Positions 45,862 to 57,071 of a stretch of DNA of 64,000 bases are shown one piece after another. The DNA comes from Mytilus californianus (lineage: Eukaryota; Mollusca; Bivalvia; Mytilida; Mytilidae): contig NW_026262593.1 of NCBI RefSeq assembly GCF_021869535.1, forward strand, positions 53,369,318-53,433,317, given 5' to 3'. Numbering within the stretch: the stretch's first letter is position 1; each line of letters opens with the position of its first letter. Below the pieces are notes generated by a model. It was given only the letters and a program-made list of their open reading frames with translations, had not been told where the DNA came from and searched no databases. Made by a program: the position numbers and the translations under genes.

Positions 45862-46720
45862 TTAGTTTTCGTCGAGCCTGCGACTTTTGTCGCAAAAGCG
45901 AGACATAGCGATCCTACATTCCGTCGTCGTCGGCGTCCACAAATATTCACTCTGTGGTTAAAGTTTTTGAAATTTTAATAACTTTCTTAAACTATCCTGG
46001 ATTTCAACCAAACTTGGAATGAAGCTTGTTTATGATCATAAGATAGTATCCAGAAATAAATTTTGTAAAAAAAAAAATCCTGTCTATCCGTATTTTACTT
46101 ATAAATGGACTTAGTTTCTCTGCCAGTTAACATTACATTCACTCTGTGGTTAAAGTTTTAAAAATTTTAATAAATTTCTTAAACTATCCTGGATTTGTAC
46201 CTAACTTGGACAGAAGCTTGTTTATGATCAAAAGCTAGTATCTACATGTAGAAGGAAATTTTGTAAAAATTTATTTCCTGTTTTTCCGTATATTACTTAT
46301 AAATTGACTTAGTTTTTCTTCCAGTTACTGTAAGTTCAGAAATTATTGCGTGCATTTATTATTGCGATTTTGTCATTTAAGACTAAAATGCGATTTTTAT
46401 CTTTGCGATATTCAGAAAAATCCTGTTTAATTTTTATAAAAAATTTCAAAATGCGAGTTAAAATAATTGCGATTATAACCTTGTCGCATTTTTCGCAATA
46501 ATAAAAACATCGCAATAATTTCTGAATATACAGTAACAATACATACAGTCTGCAGTTAAAAGTTTTTAAAACATTTATTAGATTCATAACCATCCTGGAT
46601 TTTTTCCAAACTTGGACAGAAGCTTCTTACAATCAAAAGATAGTATCTATAGGAAAATTTTTAATAATTGTTCCCCCATTTTTGTTGAGCCTGCGACTAA
46701 CAGCAAAAGTAGGCGAGACA
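45862..46720 (+). repeat. GTCGAGCCTGCGAC repeat with ~190-bp tandem cores
   Basis: Starts with a GTCGAGCCTGCGACTTTTGT...GCGAGACATAGCG fold and repeats the unit TTCACTCTGTGGTTAAAG / ACTATCCTGGATTT / GAAGCTTGTTTATGATCA at about 45948 and 46138 and, after a MITE, at 46549. A second GAGCCTGCGAC / GGCGAGACA block closes it near 46686-46720, in the same orientation. Confidence 0.75.
46326..46535. mobile_element. 210-bp MITE with readable empty site
   Basis: Ends TACTGTAAGTTCAGAAATTA and TAATTTCTGAATATACAGTA. The host tandem unit without insert reads CCAGTTAACATTAC (about 46122); with insert it reads CCAGT-TA[...]TA-ACAATAC. The target is therefore TA, duplicated, as for Tc1/mariner-type MITEs. Confidence 0.85.
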
Positions 46721-47168
46721 CTGGGTTCCGCGTAACCCTTACGAATTTTTTATTTAATAATTTCGAATATCGTTGATACCAATTGGCAACTAATTTTTGA
46801 TAAATTCGGCATAGAAGCCTATGAAAAATTTGTATTTTGTTGAGCATTTAAATTCATGGTTTACTTTTTCCCACGGGACCCAGAAAAATCAGAACTAAAA
46901 AAACAATAATTAATCTATGGTTCAGTATATAATTGGTTTTTAAACCTATATATTTCAATCACGGTTTTTCATATGGACTTTTTTAACACAATTAAGAGTT
47001 ATTTAAATGAAACACCTTATTCGAACTGTATTTCCGTTCGTTTAAGTTCACAGAAAAATTTAACTTATAACAGCTTACATCTAATACACTTTTCAAAATT
47101 TAAAATTCAATTCCTTCAACCAATACAATGTGATTCCCTCTTGTATCCCTCATTCCTAAATTCAATAC
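46721..47168. other. Espin intron 3, next to exon 3
   Basis: No gene or repeat recognised. Confidence 0.4.
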
Positions 47169-47354
47169 CTCTACATGGCCCAGTTCTGCCGCATTGTGCA
47201 GTGGACTTCCTCCTAGATTATCTAATGTCACTTTTGCGCCACCATCTTTGATCATCCATGCCACAACAGACGCACGTCCATTTGTTGCTGCGAAATGAAG
47301 ACAGGAAGCACCGTCGAGGTCACGGTCGTTGGCGTTGCACTCTTGCTCTTTGAC
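47169..47354 (-). CDS. ESPN: Espin homologue, exon 3: two ankyrin repeats
   Basis: 186 bases, phase 0 both ends (acceptor TATACAACAG, donor GAG-GTATTG). Encodes VKEQECNANDRDLDGASCLH followed by FAATNGRASVVAWMIKDGGA and LDNLGGSPLHNAAELGHVE. Both repeats carry the ankyrin signature (G-A-S-x-L-H-x-A-A, G-S-P-L-H-x-A-A). Vertebrate espins have D-G-A-T-A-M-H-F-A-A-S then W-G-G-T-P-L-H-D-A-A at the same place, which is the main reason this gene is called espin and not a generic ankyrin protein. Confidence 0.95.
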
Positions 47355-47755
47355 CTGTTGTATAAAAAAATCTAATTATTGAATTGAATTCTAAACATTA
47401 AAAAATCATGGCATCCTTACTTAAATGTGTTTAAAAAGGACATCAAAATAGGACGAATGTAAAAAAAAATCATGCATATGACATCAAATTTCTTTTATTA
47501 TTCCAAGGATGAAGGCATTGCGGAGTAAAAGTTTGTTCACTTAATTCTATAAAGGATACTATTAAATTTTATGTTGTGTACATATATGATCTATATTTTT
47601 ATAACAATAAAGAGCACACAATATACCAGTACGAGTTGAAAAAGGAACAAATTGCCATGGATTCGCAAAAAGCCTCAGCAAAAAATCCCCCCGCATCTTT
47701 TTCAAAATCCTGGATCCGCATCTGGATATTTCTTTTTCTCACTCATAATACTGAC

Positions 47756-47939
47756 CAGCCATTTAACAATCTCTAAATGTCCTCCTTGAGAAGCTGCGTG
47801 TACATAAGACATTCCATCAAAAGATTTCATTTTCATATTTGCATTTTTCTCCACCAAATATTTGAGTATTTCTAGATGTCCATATTGACAAGCGAGGTAT
47901 GCAGGTGTTGCTCCATTATCAAGCTGTAAATTGATGGAC
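47756..47939 (-). CDS. ESPN: Espin homologue, exon 2: two ankyrin repeats
   Basis: Acceptor TATATTACAG; the first G completes Arg from exon 1 (phase 2), giving [19 protein letters not shown]. It continues [19 protein letters not shown] and [20 protein letters not shown]. The exon ends after Leu at a weak-consensus donor (CTG-GTCAGT), phase 0; the join KWL-VKEQEC restores the ankyrin spacing. Reading on past the donor would add residues derived from a GGATCC-type repeat and then stop, so GTCAGT is preferred over the later GTGAGA. Confidence 0.95.
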
Positions 47940-48589
47940 CTGTAATATAAATTCAACATTATTTTTCAAAAAGAGCCACCCAGCTTACAATCCGGTTACT
48001 ATGATCTTTAATTCTAACGAGTAATGTACTGTTAGTGGTATTTTTAAACGCAGTTCATCGCTCAAAATATGGTTCACTCCAATCCGATTGAAAAAGATAT
48101 GTCCTGTGTCCACGCTTTGCTTCCTTGTAAGCAAAGCGTTGAACAGGATCTGTATTTTGTTAAGATTGGTAGTGCTCCATCGTTCGCTGAATCAAACTGG
48201 ACCCCTGTTGTGTTCACTTATCGCTACACTTCGTTGCGGAGCTTAAGATGGAATGGAGGACCAGTTTAACGCTGAATGTAAACCGAATAATGTCAGTCGT
48301 TATATTCCGCCGATCTCCGATTGATATGCTATAAGCCATAGAGGGCGAAGAATTATTCGAGTCACGCTGAATGTGTTATTTTTTTATATTTTTTTTGGCT
48401 TGTCACTTTCGGAAGTTTCCCCCCTACTTTTCAGGCTACTCCAATGCCACTGAAAAAGATGTGGTATGCTTGCCAATGAGACACAACTATCTACCAGAGA
48501 CAAAATGACACCGATGTTTAGGACAATAATAATATGTTAATGAGATATGAATTTGCCCCACTTTGTGCTTAACACGCTGTCAGCATGGA
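47940..48589. other. Espin intron 1, near exon 2
   Basis: A 52-base hairpin at 48101-48152 (CCTGTGTCCACGCTTTGCTT against AAGCAAAGCGTTGAACAGG) equals the two arms of the 23901 MITE brought together without its middle. A LINE 3' fragment is at 48455-48530. Confidence 0.6.
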
Positions 48590-49190
48590 TTGGATTTTTA
48601 ACGTGTAGCTTACAAGATAACAGATAGTAAACAGTATCTAGATATATAGATGGAAGTAAAAAAGTATCTAGATATTCAGATGTAGTTACAGATATCTAGA
48701 TATCTAAGTTTAGGTAACACGTATCTAAATGGTAGAAACAAGTATCTCGACACATTTGTAATCCGTTATAATTGTTATCTAGGTACTTGTAACTACCATC
48801 TAGATATCTAGGTACTTGTAACTTATCTAAATATCAAGATACGGATAACTACCATCAAGATATCTAGATACGGGTAATTACCATTTAGCTGTACAGATAT
48901 CTAAATACTTGTTGAAAGCATCTAGGTACTGGTTACCACCATCTAGATTTCTATATTTTTTTTACTTCCGTCTAAATATCTAGATACATTAAAATAACAT
49001 CTAGACATTTAGATACATTTGTACTCGCTGAAAACATCTAGGTACTTGCTACCACCATCTTAAAATCTTAATACTCTCACTACTATCTAGATATCTAAAC
49101 TTGCTACTAACATCTAGATATCTAGATTCTTGTTTACTACCAACTAGATATCTAGATACAGGTTAAAAGCATTTAGATGAAACCAGTGCT
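48590..49190. repeat. Degenerate satellite of TATCTAGATA words
   Basis: About 600 bases made of loosely spaced ATCTAGATATCTAG and CTAGGTACTTGTAACTACC blocks, period roughly 25-40 bases and irregular. The 6- to 12-base palindromes let either strand fold on itself. Non-coding. Confidence 0.85.
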
Positions 49191-49754
49191 ATGTTGACAT
49201 GAACGGCCACTCATACATGTACCTATATATTTTTTTACTGTTGAATAACGCATTGCATGTCTTTCATTGTTTGAGTTGAATGAAGGATTTCTTCCTCATT
49301 TTCGTATATCATACATCTCCTTTTATTTACAATGAACTAATCAACATATATTCTTTTTATAACTTGATATACTCTTACATTGTGTAGATAAAATGTATAT
49401 TTAATGTAGATATCTGATACAGGTTTCATTATCTTGAAGTTATATATAATTCATTTACACACAAATATCATTTGATAGCATGCATGTATCCTACTTTGCC
49501 ATTAAATGATACCAATTTGATGAAAGACCCTCATAAATCGTTGAAATATATCCTTTTGCATTAACCATAATATATATCGATGTAAATTATAAGATTATCA
49601 CACAATGTTGACTGCTGTGCCCCCATTTTTGACGTTTTTACCTATTATGTCTGTTTATTTTGTTCACACATTGAATGCTTTATGACTGTCATACAAGCGA
49701 GAGGTTTAGCTAGCTATAAAACCAGGTTTAATCCACCATTTTCTACATAAGGAA
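49191..49754. other. Espin intron 1, unique part
   Basis: No gene or recognised repeat. Confidence 0.4.
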
Positions 49755-49895
49755 ATGCCTGTACCAAGTCAGGAATAATATATGACAGTTGTTTCCATTC
49801 GTTTGATGTGTTTGAGCTTTTGATTTTGCCATTTGATAAGGAACTTTCCGTTTTGAATTTTCTTTGGAGTTCGGTATTTTTGATATTTTATTTTT
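49755..49895 (+). repeat. Dispersed repeat shared with 10955-11165
   Basis: GTACCAAGTCAGGAATAATA then TTTGCCATTTGATAAGGAAC and TGGAGTTCGGTATTTTTGAT. Confidence 0.75.
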
Positions 49896-49909
49896 TTATA
49901 TATATACAA

Positions 49910-50115
49910 TCAATAGGGCTAACATCCACATGGGTGTATCTAATACTGGTACTTGTACCGATTTCATTTTACTTCTATGTACTGACAAAGGAGGTTATAA
50001 TGGTACTGAATATATAACTCAATAGGGCTAACATCCACATGGGTGTATCTAATACTTGTACCGATTTCATCTTACTTCCATGTATTGACCAAGGAGCTTA
50101 TAATGATACTATTGA
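49910..50115. repeat. ~111-bp tandem duplication
   Basis: CAATAGGGCTAACATCCACA and TGGGTGTATCTAATAC occur at 49910 and 50021, followed in both by TTGTACCGATTTCATnTTAC and a GACnAAGGAG box. The interval 50116-50500 has no gene. Confidence 0.85.
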
Positions 50116-50499
50116 CATGCCTTCGGTCCTATCTTATGTGAGATAAAAATAGAGATAATGAAAATAGAGTGTGATTGACCCATTTAAAATCAAATTCAGC
50201 AGTTCAAGTATCCAGAAGAATCATGTTTGCTGTTATTGAATATGAAAACGATCGTGGTTTTTAAGTAACAAAGTTTTTTTCTTTCTTTTTTCATACTGAT
50301 TGTAATTCTTAAAATGAGGCAAAAAAGAGATATGTTTATGTATTTTCCACCTCCTGGCAGGAAAAAAAGTAAGGTTGTGGGCTTTAGCCTTGATCAAACA
50401 TGTATTGACGCAAACATCGCTTGATAAAAAATGTCCATTAAATGTTTTAAGGTAGACATGACATTTTTTTAATTCAGGGCAGGTAGAGAGACTTGAGAC

Positions 50500-53400
50500 A
50501 AAACAAAACATTTGATTGAGGCAAACTTAAGTTAGAGAACGGAAACGAAAAATTCAGCTTTTTTTCCATATGAAAGGGGCATAACTTTAGAAATGTGAAA
50601 GTGACGCCAACGAAATTCAAACTTGATCTGTGTGTTGTGATAATAAGCATTGTGTATAAGTTACATAACATTTGGTTACGGCAAACTTAAGTTAGATAAC
50701 GGAAACGAAAAATGCAGCACTTTTTTTCCATTTGTAAAGGGGCATAACTCTAGAAGTGACGACACCAAAATTCAGACTTCATCTGTGTTTTGTGGTAATA
50801 ATCATTGTGTATCAGTTCCATAACATTTGGTTGAGGCAAACTTAAGTTTGAGAACGGAAACCAATGACGTACAGACGGACCAGGGTAAAGCTTAATGCCC
50901 CCACCGCTACGGCGGGGGCATTAAAAAAAATCAATGGGGAATGTGTCCATGGGAAACAGATGATGCCCCCGCTTGTCTATCATACTAGTATAAAGTTATA
51001 AAGGGACATAACTGGAAAACGGTAATAGTGACGCTACCCAAATTTGTACTTGACCTGAGTTTTGTGGTAATAACTATAGTGTATAAGTTACATAACATAT
51101 GGTTGAGGCAAACTTAAGTTAGAGAACGGAAACAAAAAAAATCAGTAATTTTTCCATTTGCAAAGAGGCATAACTCTAGAACAATAAGAGTGACACCCCA
51201 AAAAAACAAACTGGACCTGTATTTTGTAGTAATAAGCATTGTGTTTAAGTTTCATAACATTTGGTTGCGGCTAACTTAAGTTAGAGAACGAAAACAAAAT
51301 ATTCAGCTATTTTTCCATTTATAAAGGGGCATAACTCAAGAACAATAAAGGTGACACCCCCAAAATTCAAACTTGCATTGAAGACCTGTTGGTGACCTTC
51401 TGCTGTTGTCTGTTCTATGGTCGGGTTGTTGTCTCTTTGGCACATTCCCCATTTCCATTCTCAATTTTATTGATCTGTATTTTGTGGTAATAAGCATTGT
51501 GTATAAGTTTCATAACATTTGGTTAAGGCAAACTTAAGTTAAAAAACGGAAACGAAAAATTCAGCAATTTTTCCATTTGTAAAGGGGCATAACTCAAGAA
51601 CAATAAATGTGGATAGTGTCCACATGTGTCCACAGATGATGCCCCCGCTTGCATATCATATAGTTATAAATGGACATAACTCAAGAATGGAAAAGTGTCG
51701 CCACCAAATTTCGTACTTAATTTGTATTATGTAGTAATTAGCATTGTGTATAAGTTTCATAACATTTGGTCGAGGCAAACTAAAGTTAGAAAACGGAAAC
51801 AAAAAATTTGTACTTGATCTTAGTTTTGTGGTAATGAATATTGTGTATAGGTTTCATAATGTTTGGTTGGGGTAAACTTAAGTTACAGAATGGAAACTAA
51901 AAATTATGCAATCTTTCGATTTATAAAGGGGCATAACTCAATAGTGGTTAAAGTGACACTACCTAAATTCAACTTGATCTGTGTTTTATCAGTGGAATCA
52001 AAATTAAACATTGCATTGTATAAAGCATTGATTGTAAATGATTCCACTATAATCATGGACAAAGGAAGATAACTCCAATTTTAAAAATTACTTGATATTT
52101 AGAAGAAAATAAATATTTTGCAATTTTTCCATTTATAAAGGGGCATAACTCTAGAACGGTTCAAGTGACGCCACCAAAATTCAAACTTGATCTTTGTCTT
52201 GTGGAAATAAGCATTGTGTATAAGTTTCATAACATTTGGTAGGGGCAAACTCAAGTTAGAGAACGGAAACCAATTTTGGGACGTACGAGACGGACAAGGG
52301 TAAAACTTAATGCCCCAACCGCTACGGCGGGGGCATAATAAAAGTAACACCCCAAAATTTAAACTTGATCTGTATTTTGTGGTAATAAGCATTGTGTATA
52401 AGTTTAATAACATTTGGTTGAGGCAAATTAAAGTTAGAGAACGGAAACTAAAAATTTAGCATTTTTTCCATTTATAAAGGGGCATTACTCTAGAACGGTA
52501 AAAGTGACGCCACCAAAATTCAAACTTGATCTGTGTTTTGTGGAAATAAGCATTGTGTATAAGTTTCATAACATTTGGTAGGGGCAAACTCAAGTTAGAG
52601 AACGGAAACCAATTTTGGGACGTACGGACGGACGTACGAACGTACGTACGTACAGACAGGCAAGGGTAAAACTTAATGCCCCACCGCTACGGCGGGGGCA
52701 TAATAAAAGTAACACCCCAAAATTCAAACTTGATCTGTATTTTGTGGTTATAAGCATTGTGTATAAGTTTAATAACATTTGGTTGAGGCAAATTATTAAA
52801 AAAATAAGCAATTTTTCCATTTGCAAAGTGGCGTAACTCTAGAACAATAAGAGTGACACCCCAAAAAACAAACTGGACCTGTATTTTGTGGTAATAAGCA
52901 TTATGTATAAGTTTAATAACATTTGGTTGAGGCAAATTAAAGTTAGAGAACGGAAACTAAAAATTTAGCATTTTTTCCATTTATAAAGGGGCATTACTCT
53001 AGAACGGTTAAACTGACGCCACCAAAATTCAAACTTGATCTGTGTTTTGTGGAAATAAGCATTGTGTATTAGTTTCATAACATTTGGTAGGGGCAAACTC
53101 AAGTTAGAGAACGGAAACCAATTTTGGGACGTACGAACGTACGTACGTACAGACGGACAAGGGTAAAACTTAATGCCCCCACCGCTACGCATAATAAAAG
53201 TAACACCCCAAAATTCAAACTTGATCTGTATTTTGTGGTTATAAGCATTGTGTATAAGTTTAATAACATTTGGTTGAGGCAAATTATTAAAAAAATAAGC
53301 AATTTTTCCATTTGCAAAGTGGCGTAACTCTAGAACAATAAGAGTGACACCCCAAAAAACAATCTGGACCTGTATTTTGTGGTAATAAGCATTGTGTATA

Positions 53401-53640
53401 AGTTTCATAACATTTGGTTGCGGCTAACTTAAGTTAGAGAACGAAAACAAAATATTTAGTAATTTTTCCATTTGTAAAGGGGCATAACTCTAGAACGGTT
53501 AAAGTGACACCACCAAAATTTCGACTTGACCTGTATTTTGTGGTAATAAGCATTGTGTATAAGTTTCATAGCATTTGGTAGATGCAAACTTAAGTTAGAG
53601 AACGGAAACGAAAAATTCAGCAATTTTAATACAACCGCAA
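50500..53640 (+). repeat. 3.1-kb array of ~165-bp cores, pearl-like
   Basis: About 17 cores marked by GCATTGTGTATAAGTTTCAT and AACATTTGGTTGAGGCAAAC, at spacings mostly of 155-180 bases. Between runs of cores are (GGAC)n or (GTAC)n microsatellites and the terminal hairpin ATGCCCCCACC...GGCGGGGGCAT (50895-50921, and again near 52308, 52677 and, shortened, 53173). New core runs start directly after these hairpins. 52420-52928 and 52929-53420 are near-identical, a 509-bp higher-order repeat. Frames on either strand here are repeats of each other and not genes. Confidence 0.9.
51376..51469 (+). mobile_element. 5'-truncated repeat inserted in a core unit
   Basis: Interrupts AAACTTG-ATCTGTATTTTG; target TTG is repeated on both sides (51373-51375 and 51470-51472). 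Starts at CATTGAAGACCTG, about 160 bases into the version at 17828, and ends at the same CTCAATTTTA. Confidence 0.85.
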
Positions 53641-54060
53641 AAAAATTTGCGCTCGTATATTGGTATCTAGTCGTCGTCATCTGCGTTGTCCGAAGACATT
53701 TGGTTTCCGGACAATAACTTTAGTATATGTAAATAGAAATCTATGAAATTTAAACACAAGGTTTATAACCACAAAAGGAAGATTAGGATTGATTTCGGGG
53801 TTATGGTCCTAACAGTTTAGGAATTAGGGGCCAAAAAGGGGCCCAAATAAGCATTTTTCTAGTTTCCAGACCATAGCTTGTGGAAAGGTGTATGGGTCTC
53901 TCTGAAATTAGACCACAAGTTTCCATACCACAAAGGGATGGTAAGAATTGGCTTTAGGGGTTATGGCTCAAACCGTTTAAGAATAAGGGGCAAAAAAGGG
54001 AAAAAAAGGGTTTCCTGGTTAATGGACAATTACTTAAAAGTACAATGCTATGTTTGGATT
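53641..54060 (+). repeat. Second tandem-core repeat family
   Basis: Two ~165-bp units, each with TTTCCGGAC/TTTCCAGAC, ACCACAAAnGGA, GGGGTTATGGnnCnAAC and AATAGGGG-type blocks, preceded by a TCGTCGTCATCTGCGTTGTC head. It abuts the array at 50500-53640. Confidence 0.7.
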
Positions 54061-55140
54061 ACCTCCCTTACACTGCTTTTAAATTATGTATGAAGAAATG
54101 TTGTATTGTCTAGAGGTGATTAGCTGTCAATTTATTTTTAGAAGTTACTATTAATAAACTGTCGAGATAGGTCACAAGGCCATTGATTTAAAAAAAAAAA
54201 TACAATTCCCCTCAAGCATTCATGATGTCCTCTATCAGAACCGATCCCTTCACGCATGAAAATATGAACATTGACAGTTTTTAGATTTATTAAGACGTCT
54301 ATCAACTTCTGACAGCGTGTAAGCCGCCCAAAATGACATTCAGTCCCGTGGACAGGAAAAAAAAACGAAATTTGAACTTGCAGGTCTGTAAATAGAAACA
54401 TCTCAAAAGTTTAATGTCACTTTTTCGGCAATTTCTCGTGGGACGATTGATTTTGTAGGAGTTTAACTCCATGAACAACAGTAAACGATACATGTGTCTC
54501 TTCATGAAAGCATTCATTTATTTAGACAATAAAATATATTTTTAAATACAAGACTATTCAGTGACGCTCTAATCAAAAGACAGTCGGAAAGTCAAAATCA
54601 AATACAGAGAACATTTAACACCTGAATTTTAAAAGGTTGTGTCAAATAAATACATCTTTCTATCTTCATGCATGCATTTCCGCACTCAGTTTCTCGTGTG
54701 GATCATACATGTAGTATTACACATCTCATAATGCAGAGACATATATACCATGTCATGTACAATATATGTCTCTGATAAACGTAATTTAAATAGATTTCAT
54801 ACTAAAGATTTCAAAAGTGAATAACGTCATTACAAATGTATCAAGTTGTTTGATTTGGCACTTGAAAATAAAGAACAAATAGTGGGTTCTTTCAATATTC
54901 TTTTATGATACTTCCATTTGAACGGATTAAGCAAAACACACAAGTAAGGGGAGTCAAATGAAGTCTTGCCGGCGCACTGATACATGTACATATGACTCAG
55001 AATGTTCTCCCAGAAGTATTTCACTAATAAATGTCTACCAGTTAGAAATATCTGTCTATGTGCTAAGGTTTAATTACTATATGTATAAATTTACAAATAC
55101 ATCGTAGGTTTACCAATATAACAATTTAGCAACATGCTTC
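54061..55140. other. Espin intron 1, middle
   Basis: 1.1 kb without recognised genes or repeats. Confidence 0.4.
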
Positions 55141-55422
55141 TTAAGGTGGTACCCAACACCTTGACTAATACTAATTTGGCTGGTTTAATTTTCCTAAAAA
55201 TTTGTCAAAATGTTTACTTTGACCCTTTGACAAAAATATAAAAATTTCAAACAATTTGAACCAACCACTTTATCAGAAAAAATTCACTGGTTATAAAGCA
55301 GTTTGACAATCACTAATTTTGATCATTGAGAATCTTGATATTTCCTTAACAATACAACATGATTAAAACGTTTAGCTGATTTTTACAGAGTTATCTCCCT
55401 GTAGTGTTAGGTACCACCTTAA
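55141..55422. mobile_element. 282-bp MITE with TTAA ends
   Basis: Left TTAAGGTGGTACCCAACACC, right GTGTTAGGTACCACCTTAA. Perfect over TTAAGGTGGTACC. The TTAA at both ends suggests piggyBac-type targeting. Non-coding interior. Confidence 0.85.
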
Positions 55423-56935
55423 ATATTCTGAAAAAAAAAACTTATTTTTATGACAAAAAAATGTAGATAGACAGCTAGATATAGACTGCATGTTATGATG
55501 AAATGTTATACTAGTACATGTAAATCTCTATTTTCTGTAGATGAAAGCATTGAAAATAGGCTTCTTTCTTGTGTATTATACATGTGTATGAACTGAGGTC
55601 AGTTTATCTCACCAAAATGTGCTTGGACAGCGTGACTCAGCATCTTATGATGGAATGGCAATGTATGTGTACTGTAGATGTAGATGAAAATAGGCTTCTT
55701 TCTTATGTATCATGTGTACTCAGGTCAGGTAATCAGTTTATCTGAACACATTCATGACATTGATTAGATAAAACTACATTATTTACTGACCAAATTTCCT
55801 AATTTGATGGATGAATCAAGTGTATAAAAATAAAAAATTATTTAAAATACATTTAACAATTATTTTACATATTAAAAGGATTTTTTAGAATTATAAGGTG
55901 CAGTTTAACGTGATTTACAATGTACATGTATATGCACATACAAAAAAAGAAGGTTTTTTTTTTAAATTTCATATCAAATCACCATCCAAAATAATCCAGA
56001 CCTTATGAAAAACTATCACCACCTTTATATTGTACCTGAAAAATATAATATCAAGGAGGCAATAAACTTCAAAATACAGAATATTGACAGTTGTAGAATA
56101 AAAGTCAAAATACATGTACATGGGCAATTAAGTGAATGATGCCAATGGCAGTTAAATGTTTGTTTAAACACAAGGATCCCCACATGATCCAATTTAATGG
56201 TGGTGGTCCTTCATTCATGAAATTCCAGCACCACTGTTAATTTCTAAGGAAAAACCTTAAATTTAGACATGAAATCAGATGAGTTTGGAAAATAATTCTT
56301 AATCAGTAAAATTTGAAGTTTAGAAAGACCAATTCATTTCATATCTATCATTGAGCATGAAAACTGGTGGTCTTGTCCATCCTGACCACCAAAAACCAGG
56401 CAGGTCCATGAATTTTGAGTGCAGTATATATGGTCCTGATGTCCAGCTAAAATTTTTGGGTGGTAAATTCTTTTTTTAAGGCTTTCTGATATTTAGTGTA
56501 GCTCATGATCACAATGTATATGAATATTTATTTAGGAACCATATATAATTGGTATAGTCTAATAAATTAAATTTATACCTATGGTAATAATTGATAGCAA
56601 AAATTTAATTGCAACTACAGGACCACCAGATTTGTAGATTGACATGGTGGCCACTTAATTACCATGCTAAAAAAAAGATTTCAAAAACTCTGTTTTTAAT
56701 GGTCAAAAAAATTAAGATACATATACATGATATATAATTTATTATGTACAAAATGATGTACATGTATTTTTTATATGTATTTAAAGAGTACATTATTACT
56801 TTGTATTGCAAAATTTAAAGGTACAGTGTATCAAATTTATATTCCTTACATTTTTTAAAGAGTTAAATTCTTATTTTATAAGCTCGAACCATAAAAGCTT
56901 TTCTGTGGTGATCCCTGTACATGCTTTTTATATAG
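55423..56935. other. Espin intron 1, AT-rich part
   Basis: No gene. A ~35-base block GAAAATAGGCTTCTTTCTT is repeated at 55552 and 55686, about 134 bases apart. Confidence 0.45.
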
Positions 56936-57050
56936 AATAGAGAATGGAAATAGGAAATGTGTCAAAGAGACAACAACCCGACCAAGAACAGAAAACAGCC
57001 CAAGGCCACCAATGGGTCTTCAAAGCAGTGAGAAAATTTGGCACACAGCT
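56936..57050 (-). mobile_element. Truncated copy of the 17828 repeat
   Basis: GAGAATGGAAATAGGAAATG and CAAAGAGACAACAACCCGAC are the reverse complement of the 3' end of the 17828 element. Confidence 0.75.
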
Positions 57051-57071
57051 GAGTACTTGATTCAGATATAA

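Noticed and set aside
47702-47755. Extension of espin exon 2 ([16 protein letters not shown])
   Set aside because: These residues break the ankyrin pattern, partly derive from a GGATCC-type repeat and run into a stop; splicing at GTCAGT restores the repeat with exon 3.
50895-50921. Helitron 3' end at the GCCCC/GGGGC hairpin
   Set aside because: There is no CTRR after the hairpin and no TC start; the architecture fits pearl-like elements better.
52099-53680. Family of related 70-150 codon minus-strand proteins
   Set aside because: They are translations of the ~165-bp tandem core and change with frame; overlapping frames on both strands are equally long, so they are not genes.
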